Source: Pelagivirga sediminicola (GTDB taxonomy: Bacteria; Pseudomonadota; Alphaproteobacteria; Rhodobacterales; Rhodobacteraceae). Taken from it: a stretch of 64,000 nucleotides of DNA. The notes below the pieces were generated by a model. The model made no database searches. It was not told the DNA's origin and saw nothing but the letters and a program-made list of their open reading frames with translations. The position numbers and the translations under genes are program-made. Positions within the stretch are counted from its first letter, which is position 1; every line of letters begins with the position of its first letter. Below are positions 8,178-16,479 of the stretch, piece by piece. Where the stretch lies: positions 1-64,000 of the forward strand of contig NZ_QCYH01000012.1 of assembly GCF_003072125.1 (NCBI RefSeq). Reading direction: 5' to 3'.

Positions 8178-9640
8178 TGCGCTTCAAGAGCCTCCCAGTT
8201 ATTTTTGGTTTCCCGTTGGTCCTCGGCGCCTGCGCCACCGCCATTCCGGGCGCCTACACCGATCCCAACGCAGGCTTTGCCACAGTGTCGGGCCAGACCT
8301 CGGCCGCCATCGGCAAGCGCACCGCGTTCGCGCAAACACAGGCCCAGAACGACGCATTGGCCCGTGAGGTGCAGGGCATGGTGCAGGGCAAGACGATTTC
8401 GGCCGATACCGCCGTTCAGGCCGCCCTTCTCAACAACAAAGGACTGCAGGCGTCCTATGCGAATGTGGGCCTGTCCGCCGCCGAAGCATGGCAGCAGGCG
8501 ACGCCAGTGAACCCCATTGTGTCGATCGGCGTCCTGGGGATCGGTGCGCCTGAACTCGGTGCTTACCGGGCGATCGAAGGACTGTTCCGCGCGAACATTC
8601 TGGACGCAACAACGCGCAAGCAGCGGGTCGCCTTGGCGGATGTGAATTTCCGCACCGCGCAATTGACGGCGGCGAATGACACGCTGACGCTGGCCAACCA
8701 GACACGGCAGGCATGGATCAATGCCGTCGCCGCCTTTGAGACGGTCAGCTATCTCAAGCGCGCCAAAGCGACCTCGGATGCGGGGTCCGAACTGGCGCGC
8801 AAGCTGGGGGAAACCGGCGCACTGAACAAGGCCGGGCAGGCGCGAGAGCAGGCTTTCAACGCCGAATTGGCGGGGCAACTGGCGCAGGCGCGGCTGAATG
8901 CGATACGCGCCAAGGAAGACCTGACGCGGCTGATGGGGCTTTGGGGGGCCGACGTGGACTACTACGTGCCCGATGCCTTGCCCGCATTGCCGCGTTCTGC
9001 CCGTCGGATCACCAATGTCGAGGCCAAGGCATTGCAAAATCGGTTCGATCTGCGCGTGGCAAAGCTGGGTCTTGAGGCGCAGGCGGCGGCGTTCGGACTG
9101 ACTGACCAGACCCGGCTGGTGACAGACCTCGAACTCATCGCCGGCTTTGAGGCCGAGCGCGAGGCAGAGGATGGCGGGACGAGCACCGAAACCACCCCGC
9201 AGCTGGAATTGGAGTTCGCCATTCCGATCTACGACACCGGCGAGGCGCGGATGCGCAAGGCAGAGCTGGCCTATCTGCAGGCGGCCAACGTCCTTGCCGA
9301 AAAGGCCGTCAATGTGCGCTCCGAAGCACGCGGCGCAGAGGCTGCCTATCACGCCTCCTACAAGATCGCGCGGCACTACCGCGACGTTCTGGTGCCACTG
9401 CGCAACACCGTCGAGGAGGAGGGCCTGCTGTCCTACAACGGCATGATCACCAGCACGTTCGAGCTGCTGGCGGACGTTCGCGAGAAGCTCGCCGCATCGC
9501 TGGAATCTGCCAATGCAAGACGTGAATTCTTCATGGCTCAGGCTGATCTGACCGCCGCGATCTATGGCGGCGGCGCAGGCAGCGGCGGTGCCGTTGGAGA
9601 GGGTGCGACACTTGCCGCCGGTGGCGGCGCAGGACACTGA
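8177..9640 (+). CDS. TolC-family outer membrane lipoprotein (CusC-like)
   Basis: A 487-residue outer membrane efflux protein. A lipoprotein signal ends LVLGACAT, and two long helical repeats typical of OEP proteins follow (AALLNNKGLQASYANVGLS near residue 80, LQNRFDLRVAKLGLEAQ near 285). It would be the exit duct of a copper export or oxidase system. No RND pump or membrane fusion protein is in the window, so its partner is unknown; in some copper clusters such proteins stand alone beside a multicopper oxidase, as here. The ATG at 8177 overlaps the preceding stop and gives the lipobox; an earlier in-frame ATG at 8138 does not. Confidence 0.85.
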   Translation: MRFKSLPVIFGFPLVLGACATAIPGAYTDPNAGFATVSGQTSAAIGKRTAFAQTQAQNDALAREVQGMVQGKTISADTAVQAALLNNKGLQASYANVGLSAAEAWQQATPVNPIVSIGVLGIGAPELGAYRAIEGLFRANILDATTRKQRVALADVNFRTAQLTAANDTLTLANQTRQAWINAVAAFETVSYLKRAKATSDAGSELARKLGETGALNKAGQAREQAFNAELAGQLAQARLNAIRAKEDLTRLMGLWGADVDYYVPDALPALPRSARRITNVEAKALQNRFDLRVAKLGLEAQAAAFGLTDQTRLVTDLELIAGFEAEREAEDGGTSTETTPQLELEFAIPIYDTGEARMRKAELAYLQAANVLAEKAVNVRSEARGAEAAYHASYKIARHYRDVLVPLRNTVEEEGLLSYNGMITSTFELLADVREKLAASLESANARREFFMAQADLTAAIYGGGAGSGGAVGEGATLAAGGGAGH

Positions 9641-9652
9641 AAGGACGATGAC

Positions 9653-11011
9653 ATGATGAACAGACGTCAACTACTCGGGGCCGGCGCCGCAGGGGCCGCA
9701 CTGGTGTCCTCGCAGGCATGGGGCAAGACCACGAATATGGGCCTGCCCGAAGCCGCCCAGATGGACAGCGCCGCCACGGCGATCACGCCGCGCCCATCCT
9801 CTGGGCCGGATTATAATCCGGTCGTCACGCTCAACGGCTGGACCCTGCCGCACCGGATGAACAACGGCATCAAGGAATTCCACCTCGTTGCCGAACCCGT
9901 AGAACGCGAGCTGGCCGATGGCATGATCGCGCATCTGTGGGGTTATAACGGCCAGTCGACCGGGCCGACGATCGAGGCGGTCGAAGGCGACCGGGTGCGC
10001 ATCTATGTGACCAACAGGCTGCCTGAACACACGACCGTTCACTGGCATGGCATGATCCTGCCGTCTGGCATGGACGGTGTCGGCGGGCTCAGCCATCCGG
10101 GCATCCCACCGGGCAAAACCTATGTCTACGAGTTCGACCTGATCAAATCCGGCACCTTCATGTATCACCCGCACGCCGATGAGATGGTGCAGATGGCGAT
10201 GGGAATGATGGGCATGTTCGTGGTCCATCCGAAGGACCCGACCTTCATGCCGGTGGACCGCGATTTCCTGATCATGCTGAACGCCTTCGACATTGATCCC
10301 GGGACATATGTGCCGCGCATCATGACGATGACGGATTTCAATCTGTGGACCTGGAACAGCCGGATCTTCCCCGACATCGACCCTCTGGTCGTGAACAAGG
10401 GCGACCGGGTGCGCGTGCGCGTCGGCAACCTGACGATGACGAACCACCCGATCCACATGCACGGCTACGACTTCAAGGTCACCTGCACCGATGGCGGCTG
10501 GGTGCCGGAGGCCGCGCAATGGCCCGAGGTCAGCATCGACATCCCCGTGGGCGCCATGCGCGCCTACGAGTTCACCGCCGACCATCTCGGCGACTGGGCG
10601 ATCCATTGCCACAAATCGCACCACACGATGAATGCGATGGGCCACGATGTGCCGACTTTCATCGGCGTCGACAAGAAGCCGCTGACCCGGAAGATCCGCC
10701 AGTTCCAGCCCGAATACATGCCGATGGGCACGGCTGGAATGGCCGACATGGGCAAGATGGAAATGCCGCTGCCCGACAATACCGTCCCGATGATGACCGG
10801 CTGGGGGCCTTATGGCCCGATCGAGATGGGCGGCATGTTTTCGGTCGTAAAGGTCCGGGACGGCATCGATGCGGACGATTATTCCGACCCCGGCTGGTAT
10901 GAGAACCCTCCGGGTGAGCAGGCCTATGAATGGACGGGCGAGTTGCCCGAATTTGCCTCCAACAACAGCCCGAAAACCGTGATTACCCCCAAGCCAACCT
11001 CGAAGGGCTGA
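9653..11011 (+). CDS. Tat-exported multicopper oxidase
   Basis: A 452-residue copper oxidase with a twin-arginine leader (MNRRQLLGAGAAGAALV). All four copper-binding motifs are visible: HWHGM (near 128), HPHAD (near 172), HPIHMHG (near 265) and HCHKSHHTMNAMGH (near 320). The last departs from the classical HCHxxxHxxxM spacing and carries extra His residues. The C-terminal tail (350-452) is Met-rich. It sits between the TolC-type gene and the cupredoxin-CusF fusion, so is probably part of one copper-efflux/oxidation operon. Confidence 0.92.
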   Translation: MMNRRQLLGAGAAGAALVSSQAWGKTTNMGLPEAAQMDSAATAITPRPSSGPDYNPVVTLNGWTLPHRMNNGIKEFHLVAEPVERELADGMIAHLWGYNGQSTGPTIEAVEGDRVRIYVTNRLPEHTTVHWHGMILPSGMDGVGGLSHPGIPPGKTYVYEFDLIKSGTFMYHPHADEMVQMAMGMMGMFVVHPKDPTFMPVDRDFLIMLNAFDIDPGTYVPRIMTMTDFNLWTWNSRIFPDIDPLVVNKGDRVRVRVGNLTMTNHPIHMHGYDFKVTCTDGGWVPEAAQWPEVSIDIPVGAMRAYEFTADHLGDWAIHCHKSHHTMNAMGHDVPTFIGVDKKPLTRKIRQFQPEYMPMGTAGMADMGKMEMPLPDNTVPMMTGWGPYGPIEMGGMFSVVKVRDGIDADDYSDPGWYENPPGEQAYEWTGELPEFASNNSPKTVITPKPTSKG

Positions 11012-11056
11012 TCTGCTCTTCTGCTCTCTTCCATTTTGAAATCACAGGAAAAACTG

Positions 11057-11770
11057 ATGAAAAACCTCCTTCTGACAACTGCACTGGCATTCACTCTCAC
11101 CGCTCCGGCGTTCGCGTCGGGCAGCCACGACGGTGGCCACGATGGCGACATGCCTGCAATGCCGATCGGGATGCCGGGCGATGCGGCATCGATCGACCGG
11201 ACCATCGACGTGACGATGAGCGAGACCGACGACGGCGAAATGCTGTTTGCCCCCCGCGAGATGACGTTTGTCAAGGGCGAAACGATCCGCTTCAACATCA
11301 CGAATGAGGGCGCGCTTGAGCATGAATTCGTGCTCGACACGGCTGACGGCAATGCCAAGCACAAGGAACTCATGGCCAGGATGGACATGGAGCATGACGA
11401 TCCCAATTCCGTCCGTCTGGACGCGGGCGCGTCCGGCGAAGTGGTCTGGACCTTTGCCAACGCAGGCACATTCGAATTCGCCTGCCTGATCCCCGGCCAT
11501 TACGAATCCGGCATGCAAGGGCCGATCATCGTGGGCGATAAAATGGCGCAGGCGGATGTGGAATACACCACTGGCACGATCAAGAAGATAGACGCCAAGG
11601 CGGGCAAGGTGACCATCATTCATGGCCCGCTGGTCGGCCTCGACATGCCCGCGATGACAATGGTGTTCCGCGCCGATGAGGCGATGATTGCTGGCATGTC
11701 GGAAGGTCAGGAGATCGAATTTGTCGCGGATCGCATCGACGGCAAGCTGACAGTGACCCAGATGAAGTGA
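11057..11770 (+). CDS. Cupredoxin-CusF fusion, periplasmic copper carrier
   Basis: A 237-residue exported protein. The signal peptide (1-19) is followed by a His/Met-rich linker and a cupredoxin domain (about 45-160) with ligands in LEHEFVLDT and FACLIPGHYESGM. A CusF-type Cu(I)-binding domain follows (about 172-237): GTIKKIDAKAGKVTIIHGPL, then LDMPAMTMVFR, which holds the Met-x-x-Met ligands. CusF normally passes Cu(I) to a CusCBA pump, so the fusion may couple two copper sites. The ATG at 11057 begins the signal peptide. The first domain is related to the cupredoxin at 1311. Confidence 0.88.
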   Translation: MKNLLLTTALAFTLTAPAFASGSHDGGHDGDMPAMPIGMPGDAASIDRTIDVTMSETDDGEMLFAPREMTFVKGETIRFNITNEGALEHEFVLDTADGNAKHKELMARMDMEHDDPNSVRLDAGASGEVVWTFANAGTFEFACLIPGHYESGMQGPIIVGDKMAQADVEYTTGTIKKIDAKAGKVTIIHGPLVGLDMPAMTMVFRADEAMIAGMSEGQEIEFVADRIDGKLTVTQMK

Positions 11771-11972
11771 CGCAACATGGGGCGCGGCGATGCGGATCGG
11801 CGCGCTCCCTTCGACCACCGCCATGGGAAAAGCCCAATTAATCGAGAGTGAAGAATATCAGAGGACAAAATGGGGAGCGATAGTGTTCGCCGTGACCGCG
11901 CTGGCGGCAGGTACATGATACTCACCGGCGTCAGCAGAAACCCGGCTGCCAGCAACAGACCGCCGCCATAGA
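11771..11972. other. Intergenic stretch, probably gene remnant
   Basis: The 200 bases between the cupredoxin-CusF gene and the broken membrane gene hold no supported gene. A reverse frame from 11991 (MSAKGVIYGGGLLLAAGFLL...) has a convincing membrane helix only over its first 30 codons, suggesting the frameshifted 3' end of the pseudogene. Confidence 0.35.
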
Positions 11973-12389
11973 TTACGCCCTTCGCCGACATTTCTCCGAA
12001 AGTCTAAATTCCCAGCGTACTCGCAACGATGGGTGACATACGATGCTGTCCACCAGAGGATAAGCATTTTCATTCAGGGCCTTGAGTGCGATCGAGATAC
12101 CGAAATAAGCAAAACTGGTCGAAACGAGCCCAAGCGCCAGCGCTCAAAAACCGACAGGAATGGTAATCCTTGTCGCAGCGCAGGTGGCGGATGTGTCGAT
12201 CCCAAGTGCCGTAGCCGAGGGTCCGATCTGGCGGGCAGTTGTCACAGCGGCCATCTCGTTCCGACTGCAGATGACGAAGGGTCGGGAAACGTCCTCGGCG
12301 AGAGGTATTGCAAGACGTTTGCCTACATCGATTCGCCCACCCAAAAGCCAGATTGTCAGGTCGTGCAAAGAGTGATTGAAGTGGCTCAT
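11973..12389 (-). pseudogene. Membrane-protein gene broken by an in-frame stop
   Basis: The ATG at 12389 overlaps the scsB stop (ATGA), so this was once the next gene of the scsB operon. It reads 81 codons to a TGA at 12146-12144. The same frame then resumes at once as ALALGLVSTSFAYFGISIAL plus a further stretch, ending with TAA at 11975-11973. The second half looks like a transmembrane helix of a DMT/SMR-type transporter, but I cannot name the family. Another hydrophobic segment (GVIYGGGLLLAAGFLL) follows in a different frame at 11991. Stop-codon decay plus frameshift is the simplest reading; sequencing error is possible. Confidence 0.5.
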
Positions 12390-14542
12390 CGCTTTGCCTC
12401 TACGCGCACCCTCGCCGCGTCCTGCAAGGCCTCCAACACCCCCTGTGCTGTCAGCAACTCAGGCAGGACGATACCTTCCGGCGCGCCCGGCCCATAGATT
12501 GCGTTGAATGGAATCCCGTAGCGGCCAAAGCTCTCGAGGTAGCGAGAAATGGCCTCGTCTGGCCGCGTCCAGTCCGCCTGCATCGCGATCACACCCGGCG
12601 CGCGCAGGGCCGAGACGACAGGCTCGCGGTCCAGCACCAGCGCCTTGTTGGCCTTGCAGGTCAGGCACCAATCGGCGGTTACGTCGACGAATACCACCTC
12701 GCCTCGCGAGACGTGTCTGGCGATCGCGGATCTTTCGAAGGCGGTCCAGTCTGTGGCGACGCGGTTTGTCGGCACATCGCTTTGCGATAGAAAGCTGGTA
12801 AGCACCAGAGCGACCCCAGCCAAGATCATCACCGCTGATCCCCGCAAAACCACAGACCCGCGGCGCAAGGACAGAAGTGCGACGATGATTGCACTCACCC
12901 CCGCACCTGATGACGCCGACCATATGCCGGCCACGCCATTTAGCACCCAAAAGAGCCAGACAGCCGTCGCCGCCAGAGCAAGCCCTAGCACCAGTTTCAG
13001 CCAGATCATCCATCGGCCCGGCCTTGGAAGCCGTCCGATCATGCCGGGAAAGGTCGCGACGATGAGATACGGCAACGCCAGCCCAAGCCCGAGCGCCGTG
13101 AAAATCACCGCTATATCGACGGGCCGCCCAGCCAGCGCAAAGGCAACGGCCGTGCCCAGAAACGGTGCCGAACAGGGCGTGGCAAGAATGGCCGCAAAAG
13201 CTCCTGTGGCGAAATCCCCGCCATAGCCGCGCCCGCCGCCCGCCCTGGCCAGCCGCGTCTGCATCGACGAGGGAAGGGCAATCTCGAACGCGCCGAAAAG
13301 GTTTGCAGAAAATACAACCAGAATGACGGCCATGAGCGTCAGAAAAGCGGGGTTCTGGAATTGCAGCCCCCAGCCCACGGTCAAGCCAAATCCCCGCGCG
13401 ACCAGCGTTCCGGCCGCAAGAACCCACATGAACGCCAGTACTCCGAGGGCTGAGACGGCAAATCCCGCCCGAACGCGGACACGCGACTGTTCACGCGCCT
13501 GCATCGCAGAGGCAAGTTTGATCGACAACACCGGAAGGACACAAGGCATCACGTTGAGGATGAGACCGCCCAGAAAGGCGATCGCAGCGATCCAGGCAAG
13601 ATCGGCCAACCCGGGCCCCGCGCGCTCCAGAGTGAAGGGTGGTGGGACGGCGGCGTCTGTCAAAACAGGTGCGAAGGTTGCTGCGCGATCGCCATCTGTC
13701 ACCGTAACGCTCAACTGCTGCGGATCGTCGGCTGCCGCCAGTATAGGCAGGCGGGCCCATAGCAAACGGCCACCGTCACCCAGTCGGATATCTGGCTGAC
13801 CGAAGGCCGTGCCATCGCCCAATATGGGAAACACGTCCGGACGGTTGAAAGGGCGAACGCTGCGGGCGGTTACAGTCAGCGCGGTCATGTCGCGGCTCAG
13901 ATGGGCCGTTTCGACCGAGATACCGCTGGTCGCGCCGTTGTCGGGCACCTTGTCTGCATAGGCGGAAATCAGGGTTGCGGCGTTCTTATCGATTCCGCTG
14001 GCCCGGGGTAGCTTCAATTGCAGTTTGAAATCCTGCGGAATGCACACCGTGGAGCAAACCAACACGTTCACACTTGCCGCCAATCCTACCGGCTCACCAG
14101 GCTGCGCAAGCGTGATCCGCAGCGGAAACACTACCTCGTCGTGATAGCCGAAATTCTCGATCCCGAACGCGTCAAATCTTTCGGGCGCGGGCCAGAGAAA
14201 ATCGACATCCTCAATGTTTTCCGACCCAGTCCAGTCGATCGATGGCGGAATGCCCACCTCGCCCGGTGATTTCCAGTAGGTTTTCCAACCCTTCCCGAGC
14301 TTGAGATGCAACCCAGCCGAGATCGAGCCTGTATCCGGTCCGACCCCATTCTCGGCCGAGATAAGTTGGGCGGAAACGGATGTGCTGGAGAAAATGTCGG
14401 AACTTGCAGCCCCTACCCCCTGCATAGGCAAGATCAGCCCAAGAGCCAGAAACAGCCAAGTGAACACAGGAAGGCGCACCCGCGGCTGAGCTTGCTTCAT
14501 ATCGGCATCCATCAGTTTATTTCCATTTTTCAAACTGCCCAT
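12386..14542 (-). CDS. scsB: ScsB/DsbD-type membrane thiol reductase
   Basis: A 718-residue protein with the three-part DsbD plan: an N-terminal periplasmic domain (about 45-300, with a CSTVCIP cysteine pair), a central eight-helix electron-transfer domain with its two membrane cysteines (NVMPCVLPVLSIK and ATPCSAPFLGT), and a C-terminal thioredoxin domain with active site ADWCLTCKAN (about 622-630). Its large N-terminal domain matches the suppressor-of-copper-sensitivity ScsB subgroup more than classical DsbD. It probably reduces the ScsC-like protein encoded at 18356. The start is uncertain: ATG at 14542, 14512 or 14500. The operon is driven by the dyad at 15152. Confidence 0.88.
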   Translation of the reverse strand: MGSLKNGNKLMDADMKQAQPRVRLPVFTWLFLALGLILPMQGVGAASSDIFSSTSVSAQLISAENGVGPDTGSISAGLHLKLGKGWKTYWKSPGEVGIPPSIDWTGSENIEDVDFLWPAPERFDAFGIENFGYHDEVVFPLRITLAQPGEPVGLAASVNVLVCSTVCIPQDFKLQLKLPRASGIDKNAATLISAYADKVPDNGATSGISVETAHLSRDMTALTVTARSVRPFNRPDVFPILGDGTAFGQPDIRLGDGGRLLWARLPILAAADDPQQLSVTVTDGDRAATFAPVLTDAAVPPPFTLERAGPGLADLAWIAAIAFLGGLILNVMPCVLPVLSIKLASAMQAREQSRVRVRAGFAVSALGVLAFMWVLAAGTLVARGFGLTVGWGLQFQNPAFLTLMAVILVVFSANLFGAFEIALPSSMQTRLARAGGGRGYGGDFATGAFAAILATPCSAPFLGTAVAFALAGRPVDIAVIFTALGLGLALPYLIVATFPGMIGRLPRPGRWMIWLKLVLGLALAATAVWLFWVLNGVAGIWSASSGAGVSAIIVALLSLRRGSVVLRGSAVMILAGVALVLTSFLSQSDVPTNRVATDWTAFERSAIARHVSRGEVVFVDVTADWCLTCKANKALVLDREPVVSALRAPGVIAMQADWTRPDEAISRYLESFGRYGIPFNAIYGPGAPEGIVLPELLTAQGVLEALQDAARVRVEAKR

Positions 14543-14554
14543 ATCGACCTGCGG

Positions 14555-14827
14555 TCAAAGCTCTGCAGAAGGCACAACCATAAACCCTTCGCGACCGTCA
14601 GCACACACCACTACTGACACTCCATTCGCGTTGGTCTCTTGCGCCGTGCATCCCTCCGAAAGTTGGGATGACGGGCCACGAGTCGACAGTGTATTGGCAA
14701 CGCCCTGATTGCATGTCCCGAAAGTTTGAGAACAGGCACCAAGTGCCACGAAAACCAAAGGAGCGACAGTATGGAAGCGAAGGGTGAAACCCAATTGTCG
14801 CTTACTCAGGAGCAACTGTCTGACCAA
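14555..14827 (-). CDS. Small cysteine-containing lipoprotein
   Basis: About 70-90 residues. A hydrophobic leader (FHTVAPLVFVALGAC) ends in a lipobox, and the mature part has four more Cys (TFGTCNQG, SEGCTAQE, VVVCADG). It lies between the DUF2933 gene and scsB on the same strand, overlapping the former by 26 bases. The start is uncertain because only TTG/GTG-type codons are available (14827 or a TTG nearer the leader). The Cys content suggests a thiol-linked role with ScsB, which is inference. Confidence 0.5.
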   Translation of the reverse strand: MVRQLLLSKRQLGFTLRFHTVAPLVFVALGACSQTFGTCNQGVANTLSTRGPSSQLSEGCTAQETNANGVSVVVCADGREGFMVVPSAEL

Positions 14828-15098
14828 TCGGTATCTGAGTTTTCGCAGTCACAGCTTCTTCACCCTTCGCTGCGCCGTGGCAGGATTTTCCCATCAAGCG
14901 ATGCATTGCGAAATGAGCCCCGAGACAGACAAGCAAGAGCGCAAACACGATGGCGCTGTTCAGCATGCCGCCGGAGAATCCACCCTCGGCAAAATACAAG
15001 ATAACCGGCGCAACCATGATCACGCAGCAGGCACACATTCCATATTTCATGATCATATCGGACGTTTGACGTCTTTCCCGCGTTTCAATTATCTTCAT
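14802..15098 (-). CDS. DUF2933 small membrane protein
   Basis: A 98-residue protein with two membrane helices (about 21-37 and 45-63) around ILYFAEGGFSG, followed by HFAMHRLMG and CHG. The pattern matches DUF2933, a family common in copper and heavy-metal operons. It contains Cys-Cys and Met/His residues on the membrane faces. The ATG at 15098 is preceded by GGAGATTGG; an earlier ATG at 15113 is possible. It is the first gene of the minus-strand scsB operon. Confidence 0.78.
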   Translation of the reverse strand: MKIIETRERRQTSDMIMKYGMCACCVIMVAPVILYFAEGGFSGGMLNSAIVFALLLVCLGAHFAMHRLMGKSCHGAAKGEEAVTAKTQIPIGQTVAPE

Positions 15099-15143
15099 GA
15101 TTCCAATCTCCATATGATTCGAATCTCCATCGTGCCCCTGCGA

Positions 15144-15174
15144 CGCTTACGAGATTCCACCACGGGAAGGTCAA
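15144..15174 (-). promoter_or_regulatory. CueR-type promoter, scsB operon
   Basis: On the minus strand: -35 TTGACC (15174-15169), dyad ACCTTCCC GTGG TGGAATCT (15171-15152), 19-bp spacer, -10 TAAGCG (15149-15144). It lies 46 bases before DUF2933 and diverges from the promoter at 15222. Confidence 0.72.
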
Positions 15175-15221
15175 TGTTACAAACCGATACAAAGTTCACT
15201 GTCTTGTCACCTGCGCAACTC

Positions 15222-15252
15222 TTGACCCTCCAGTGGTGGAAGGTGGTTTATC
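15222..15252 (+). promoter_or_regulatory. CueR-type promoter, L,D-transpeptidase/cytochrome operon
   Basis: -35 TTGACC (15222-15227), dyad ACCCTCCA GTGG TGGAAGGT (15225-15244), 19-bp spacer, -10 TTTATC (15247-15252). This is the most symmetrical dyad in the window. Its position excludes the ATG at 15233 as the start of the downstream gene. Confidence 0.78.
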
Positions 15253-15292
15253 CGGTATCACCAGAGGGAAAAGAACCGAAAGGGGGCAACTC

Positions 15293-15868
15293 ATGTGTGC
15301 AGCATCTAACAAAACGATCGCTCGGCGGGCCTTTCTGTTCGCCTCGTCCGGCGGCCTTGTCGCCCTGGCAGCACCATCGATATTGAGCGCGCAGGAGGTT
15401 GCACCGGTTCGCAGGAACATGTCGTCTTTTCTGCTGCATGACTGGCGGGATCATTTCGACAGCCTCGGCAAGGGCATCCTGTTGTCGGACACTACGACAC
15501 GCGTTCTCCAGCACTGGACGGCAGATGGAGAGATGCGCATCTATCCGACCTCGGTACCGATGACCGACGAACTCACACGGCGGGGGTATAGTGAAATCGT
15601 CTACAAGGACGATGCTCCGGACTGGGCGCCCACGCCGTCCATGCTGAAACGCGACCCGACTTTGCCAAAATATGTCCCGGCCGGGCCGAAAAACCCGCTC
15701 GGTGTTCGGGCGATGCATCTGAGTTGGAAATACTATCGGATTCACGGTACCGGAGACACGCGCAAGATCGGGCGCAAATCATCAAGCGGGTGCATTGGCC
15801 TCTATAACGAGCAGATCATCGAAGTGTTCGACAGAACGCCGGTGGGAACCCAGGTAAAACTCATCTGA
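15293..15868 (+). CDS. L,D-transpeptidase (YkuD family), second copy
   Basis: A 191-residue exported enzyme. The leader has a twin-arginine-like RRAFLFASSGGLVALAA segment (about residues 12-28). The YkuD catalytic region shows YYRIHGTGD (His) and RKSSSGCIGLY (Cys). The start at 15293 follows AGGGGGCAAC and lies downstream of the CueR promoter. It is paralogous to the protein at 6583: both share the segment around the PTPSML/PTPGML motif. It heads an operon with cytochrome c and oxidase genes. Confidence 0.88.
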   Translation: MCAASNKTIARRAFLFASSGGLVALAAPSILSAQEVAPVRRNMSSFLLHDWRDHFDSLGKGILLSDTTTRVLQHWTADGEMRIYPTSVPMTDELTRRGYSEIVYKDDAPDWAPTPSMLKRDPTLPKYVPAGPKNPLGVRAMHLSWKYYRIHGTGDTRKIGRKSSSGCIGLYNEQIIEVFDRTPVGTQVKLI

Positions 15869-15880
15869 AACAGAGGGCAA

Positions 15881-16339
15881 ATGAATAAGACATTTTTAGC
15901 TATCATAGCTTTTTTCGTTCTGGGCGGTGGCGTCGTCTATTGGAATATGACTCAACAAACCCCGCAAGGCATTGGGCACTCAATGGTGCCACCGGATACG
16001 AGCGATCTGGGTCAAGGCGCCCCCATTGTAGAGGTGTCGCTGCCGACACAATTGACGACCGATGCACAAATGGGCAAGCGCGCCTACGAGGCGAAATGCG
16101 CCGAATGCCATGGCACCAATGCAGCTGGTAAGAACGGCGTCGCGCCGCCACTCGTACACAAGACCTACGAACCCAACCACCATTCCGACAAGGCGTTTGT
16201 GCTGGCGGCCAAGAATGGCGTGCGCGCGCATCACTGGCGTTTCGGGGACATGCCGCCGGTCAAGGGGGTGACCGATGGTGATGTGAAATTGATCGCGCGA
16301 TACATTCGCGCGCTCCAGAAAGAGAACGGAATTTTTTGA
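15881..16339 (+). CDS. Membrane-anchored c-type cytochrome
   Basis: A 152-residue cytochrome with an N-terminal anchor (residues 4-22) and heme site CAECH (73-77). A Met ligand candidate lies in FGDMPPVKG near residue 125. It starts 12 bases after the L,D-transpeptidase gene. With the second cytochrome at 17868 and the oxidase between them, it may form an electron path to or from the multicopper oxidase. Confidence 0.88.
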   Translation: MNKTFLAIIAFFVLGGGVVYWNMTQQTPQGIGHSMVPPDTSDLGQGAPIVEVSLPTQLTTDAQMGKRAYEAKCAECHGTNAAGKNGVAPPLVHKTYEPNHHSDKAFVLAAKNGVRAHHWRFGDMPPVKGVTDGDVKLIARYIRALQKENGIF

Positions 16340-16479
16340 ACCTCTCACATTGTCTCATGCGCGACGAGACCGGATGACAAGTCCGAACCGGATTAGGAGA
16401 TTGGCGAGCGATAGACGCCGTGATTCATGCACGGCCGCGACGCGCTTCCGGAACTCCCGACCGAATGACAGGATGCTCC

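Noticed and set aside
8111-9670. 519-codon minus-strand frame opposite the TolC-family gene
   Set aside because: High-GC antisense shadow. The plus strand encodes a lipoprotein signal and efflux-protein repeats.
9671-10645. 324-codon minus-strand frame opposite the multicopper oxidase
   Set aside because: Antisense shadow; His/Arg/Asp-rich reading of the copper motifs with no family signature.
15233-15292. Upstream ATG for the second L,D-transpeptidase
   Set aside because: Lies within the CueR dyad and -10 element, before the probable transcription start.
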